The translations under genes were made by a program, and so were the position numbers. The notes beneath the pieces are model-generated. The model was not told where the DNA came from. It searched no databases and worked only from the letters and a program-made list of their open reading frames with translations. This document shows positions 30,932 through 33,294 of a stretch of DNA of 33,294 bases, one piece after another (the first letter of the stretch is position 1; each line of letters opens with the position of its first letter). Source of the stretch: Candidatus Jordarchaeia archaeon. Lineage in GTDB: Archaea; Asgardarchaeota; Jordiarchaeia; Jordiarchaeales; Freyrarchaeaceae. The stretch is taken from the NCBI GenBank assembly GCA_018383835.1, contig JAHAWR010000004.1, positions 1 through 33,294 on the forward strand. The letters run 5' to 3'.

Positions 30932-31306
30932 ATGTCAAGACCAGCTGGCGTAACACTAGTCGCTGCTCTATATATCATAGACGGCATCCTTGCGATTCTA
31001 GCGGGGCTTGCTCTTGCGTTTCTCGTTACAGGTTTCATGGGCATTGGCGGTGGTCTAGGCTTAGCAGCAGGCCTACCGGCAATAATTATAGGCATCATAG
31101 ACCTTATCATCGCATGGGGTTTGCTCTCCCTTAAAGGATGGGCCAGGATACTGGCAATAGTGTTCGCAATCCTCTCATTGCTCGGAGGCATAATGTCACT
31201 GTTCCCACTCTCACTGACATCAATAATAGGCATCATATTGATCATCATAAACATAGTGATACTGTGGTACCTCTTCAAGCCAGAGGTAAAGAGTGCCTTC
31301 CAGTAA
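30932..31306 (+). CDS. Four-helix small membrane protein, paralogue 2
   Basis: A 124-residue protein with four closely spaced transmembrane helices, at about 5-33, 45-65, 71-87 and 92-114, separated by short Gly-rich or polar turns (GGGLGLAAG; SLKGWARI). The last residues, WYLFKPEVKSAFQ, match the tail of the gene just upstream, so this is a tandem duplicate that is shorter by about 40 residues. The KGWAR turn between helices 3 and 4 is also found as NWARKS in the paralogue. It has its own promoter. The function is unknown; the Lys-Pro-Glu tail is probably cytoplasmic. Confidence 0.75.
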   Translation: MSRPAGVTLVAALYIIDGILAILAGLALAFLVTGFMGIGGGLGLAAGLPAIIIGIIDLIIAWGLLSLKGWARILAIVFAILSLLGGIMSLFPLSLTSIIGIILIIINIVILWYLFKPEVKSAFQ

Positions 31307-31352
31307 GGAGAAAGAGCATCTAAGAGGTCTATCCAACCTAAAACTATCCTCC

Positions 31353-31368
31353 TTTTTTTTAAAAAAAA
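31353..31368. terminator. Bidirectional T8A8 terminator
   Basis: Eight T bases followed by eight A bases lie between two convergent genes (ends at 31306 and 31391). Each strand carries a T8 run in its own direction, so one 16-base palindrome can end both transcripts. Confidence 0.7.
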
Positions 31369-31390
31369 CATAGCTTTAAGAGTAGTGTTA

Positions 31391-32701
31391 TTATTTCTCC
31401 TCGTAGAAGTCGTTTTTTACTAAGTCCTCTAGACTTTCTCTTCTTCTGATGAGCTTAACTTTTCCATTCGAGATCATGAGGGCTGCTGGTCTGGGGCGTC
31501 CGTTAAACTGTGACATCTGCTCCAGCGTGTAGGCTCCAGTGTCGAGTACAGCTAGGTACTCGCCTACTTTCAAGTTTCGGGGGAGCATTCTATGCTGTCC
31601 CCCTGCTAGGAGTAGGTCTCCGCCGTCGCAAAGGGGGCCTCCGACCATGTATGGCTGGTCGTGCTCCTCCCCTGCCCTGTTAGCTGACACCATGTGAAAG
31701 TACCACTTGTAGCTGAATGCGTCGAGGAGCACGTTGAACCCGGCGTCAACCATAACCCAAGATTCCCCGCCTTTTCTCTTGACGTTCTGTATCTGTGTGA
31801 GGAGGACCGCTGAGTCGCCTACCACATACCTCCCAGGTTCAGCTATCAGGCGGGCGTCGCCTAGCGTTTCATCTAGAACTTTCCTGACCCTCGCCGCTAC
31901 TTCTTGTGGGGGGATTCTGGCGTAGAAGTATTCCGGTAGCCCCTCGATGAGCCCCCTAGCGTAAGGTATGGGTATTCCTCCTCCCATATTGAACTCTGAG
32001 ATTTTGAAGCCGAGGTTTTCCTCGATTCTCCTCGCAGTCATGCTCACCCTGTATGCTCCCTCCTCGAAGACCTTGACTCTCGGCACTTGGGACGCTATGT
32101 GGCAGTGGATGCCGATGGGGTTTACTCCGTCTCCTTTAAGCGCCTCCCTGTAAGCCTCCTCAGCCTCCTCTAGCGTCACGCCGAACTTGGAGAAGGAGGC
32201 AGCTGTCTCGAAGCTTGTATGTGTCCCCGCCAGAACCCCTGAGGAAACCCTGAACGCCACGTTAATCTCTACACCCAGCTCCCTTGCAGCCTGCCTCAGT
32301 CTATCCAGCTCGCACAGTGAATCTAGGTTGACACAGTGCAAGCCCAGCTCTGCTGCCGCACGCAGCTCCCTCATCGTCTTCGCGGCGCCGTTAAACACCA
32401 CCTGATCGGGCCTGAAACCTGCCTTTAGGGCCGCAAAGAGCTCTCCCTCGCTACTCACCTCAACGTTTAAGCCCAAACTTCTTATAAGCCTCAACACCGC
32501 CAGGTTAGAGTTTGCCTTGCTCGCGTAGTAAACATTCTCCCTGCCGAAGGCCGCTGCAACTTCCTCGGCTCTTCTCTTAATGGTCTCTTCCGAGAAAACG
32601 AACAGGGGGGTTCCAAACTCCTCTGCGACCTCCACAAGATCCACGCCGTCAAGGCATAGGCGTCCGTTACTAACGCTCAAGCTCTCGTTAAATAAAAACA
32701 A
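31391..32701 (-). CDS. lysA: Diaminopimelate decarboxylase
   Basis: A 436-residue PLP-dependent group III decarboxylase that makes lysine from meso-diaminopimelate. K62 in YYASKANSN is the PLP lysine. HCHIASQ, NMGGGIPIPY and EPGRYVVGDSAV are the family's phosphate and ring-binding blocks. GGPLCDGGD carries the conserved Cys of the second subunit's active site; most enzymes read CESGD or CESAD, so this variation is worth noting. DTGAYTLEQMSQFNGRPRPA is a typical C-terminal block. The TTG at 32701 is used, with GGAGG nine bases upstream. No other lysine gene is nearby. A related specificity (ornithine or carboxynorspermidine) is less likely from the motif set. Confidence 0.9.
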   Translation of the reverse strand: MFLFNESLSVSNGRLCLDGVDLVEVAEEFGTPLFVFSEETIKRRAEEVAAAFGRENVYYASKANSNLAVLRLIRSLGLNVEVSSEGELFAALKAGFRPDQVVFNGAAKTMRELRAAAELGLHCVNLDSLCELDRLRQAARELGVEINVAFRVSSGVLAGTHTSFETAASFSKFGVTLEEAEEAYREALKGDGVNPIGIHCHIASQVPRVKVFEEGAYRVSMTARRIEENLGFKISEFNMGGGIPIPYARGLIEGLPEYFYARIPPQEVAARVRKVLDETLGDARLIAEPGRYVVGDSAVLLTQIQNVKRKGGESWVMVDAGFNVLLDAFSYKWYFHMVSANRAGEEHDQPYMVGGPLCDGGDLLLAGGQHRMLPRNLKVGEYLAVLDTGAYTLEQMSQFNGRPRPAALMISNGKVKLIRRRESLEDLVKNDFYEEK

Positions 32702-32751
32702 TGAATTTATCCTCCAAATTGTCGTTTGCTAGAAAACGTTTTTAGTTTGCA

Positions 32752-32761
32752 CATTTTAAAC
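32752..32761. promoter_or_regulatory. Palindromic TATA element shared by divergent genes
   Basis: CATTTTAAAC contains TTTTAAA, which is TATA-like on both strands. It would start the lysA message near 32730 (minus) and the acyl-CoA synthetase message near 32783 (plus). Only 92 bases separate the two start codons. Confidence 0.45.
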
Positions 32762-32793
32762 TCTTCTATGAGCAAGGTTCGAGGTTCCTGGAA

Positions 32794-33294
32794 ATGGATC
32801 TCAGAAGGATTTTTGAACCGAAAAACATAGCTGTAGTTGGAGTTTCGAACAACTTCCTGAATCCTGGAACAGTCATCTTCAGAAAGAACCTGCACGAAAT
32901 GGAAGTTAACACGTACGGGGTTAACCCGAAGGGCGGAGTCATAGATGGGCGCGAAATATATCGAAGGGTGAGCGACATACCCGTCGACCTAGACCTAGTC
33001 ATCATAGCTATAAGGGCCGAGTACGTTAACCCTGTGGTCGAGGAATGCGGCGAAGTAGGCGCCGGGGGCGTGGTTGTGGTCTCGGGCGGCTTCGCCGAGG
33101 CAGGGGAATCAGGAGTTGAAAGACAGAAGGAGCTCGCCAGAATAGCACTCAAGTACGACTTGCCGGTTATAGGCCCGAACTGCTTCGGCATATACAGCCC
33201 CCCATACGTTGACACCTTCTTCCTTCCGAGCGAGAGGATGGTCAAGCTCCCGCCCGGTAACATAGCGATAATAAGCCAGTCCGGCGGCTTCATG
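32794..33294 (+). CDS. ADP-forming acyl-CoA synthetase, 5' part
   Basis: The first 167 residues of a CoA-binding-domain protein of the ADP-forming acetate/acyl-CoA synthetase family; the rest lies outside the window. FEPKNIAVVGVSNN is the opening strand and loop of the CoA-binding Rossmann domain, and DIPVDLDLVIIAIRAEYVNP follows. GAGGVVVVSGGFAEAGESG leads to VIGPNCFGIYSP, a family block, and IAIISQSGGFM starts the next domain. The enzyme makes ATP from acyl-CoA in fermenting archaea, or activates the acid in reverse. The ATG at 32794 has GAGGT eight bases upstream. Whether the alpha and beta parts are fused cannot be seen. Confidence 0.88.
   Translation, partial: MDLRRIFEPKNIAVVGVSNNFLNPGTVIFRKNLHEMEVNTYGVNPKGGVIDGREIYRRVSDIPVDLDLVIIAIRAEYVNPVVEECGEVGAGGVVVVSGGFAEAGESGVERQKELARIALKYDLPVIGPNCFGIYSPPYVDTFFLPSERMVKLPPGNIAIISQSGGFM

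Noticed and set aside
30880..31134. ORF beginning at the TATA box of the second membrane paralogue
   Set aside because: It overlaps the real gene at 30932 in another frame, and its start lies upstream of the predicted transcript start.

Overview
The window is archaeal chromosomal DNA. Many genes start with GTG or TTG, and promoters are BRE/TATA pairs about 25 bases from the start codon, often giving nearly leaderless transcripts. The protein families are archaeal: IS607/IS1341-type TnpB, a roadblock/longin protein, a KaiC-like ATPase, DHPPP-synthase-like and MbfA-type sequences, an ADP-forming acyl-CoA synthetase and a 4-hydroxybutyryl-CoA dehydratase. A TACK-superphylum (Thermoproteota, Korarchaeia or Bathyarchaeia-like) anaerobe would fit, but the sequence alone does not fix the lineage. 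I found no rRNA, tRNA or CRISPR array.

Bases 1-9,000 are a decay zone. They hold the 3' end of a frameshifted tnpB (1-218), a flavin-nucleotide-binding protein, an intact 11-repeat HEAT protein, a 4-oxalocrotonate tautomerase-like protein, a broken HTH-nucleotidyltransferase gene (3101-3613) and an acidic Cys-containing protein. They also hold a nested transposon: an IS607-type element on the minus strand (tnpB with an internal TGA, and a serine-recombinase gene reduced to its two ends) sits inside the N-terminal part of a different tnpB on the plus strand. A second, broken HEAT-repeat gene, a methyltransferase and another TnpB zinc-finger remnant (8240-8526) follow. A fifth TnpB trace lies at 15860-15952. 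Three of these elements share a 3'-terminal motif that is probably the end of the TnpB guide RNA.

Bases 8,600-19,700 carry metabolic and surface genes: a radical SAM enzyme with an extra Cys cluster, an MBL-fold enzyme, an exported penicillin-acylase family protein with a C-terminal membrane anchor, a divergent polytopic membrane protein, a two-gene roadblock/longin plus V4R-like operon, a 4-hydroxybutyryl-CoA dehydratase and a YkgJ-type Cys-cluster protein.

Bases 19,800-33,294 hold a 1317-residue secreted, membrane-anchored multidomain protein followed by a helical protein, a KaiC-like ATPase with a dead second P-loop followed by a small RHH-like protein, a membrane-embedded M28 peptidase, a CinA/MoaB-like protein, a pseudogene of a rubrerythrin-VIT (MbfA) iron exporter, two paralogous small membrane proteins, diaminopimelate decarboxylase, and the start of an ADP-forming acyl-CoA synthetase that runs off the window.

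No obvious defence island or biosynthetic cluster is present. The most distinctive content is the layered decay of TnpB elements, one inserted in another so that its inferred guide would match a conserved part of a tnpB gene.
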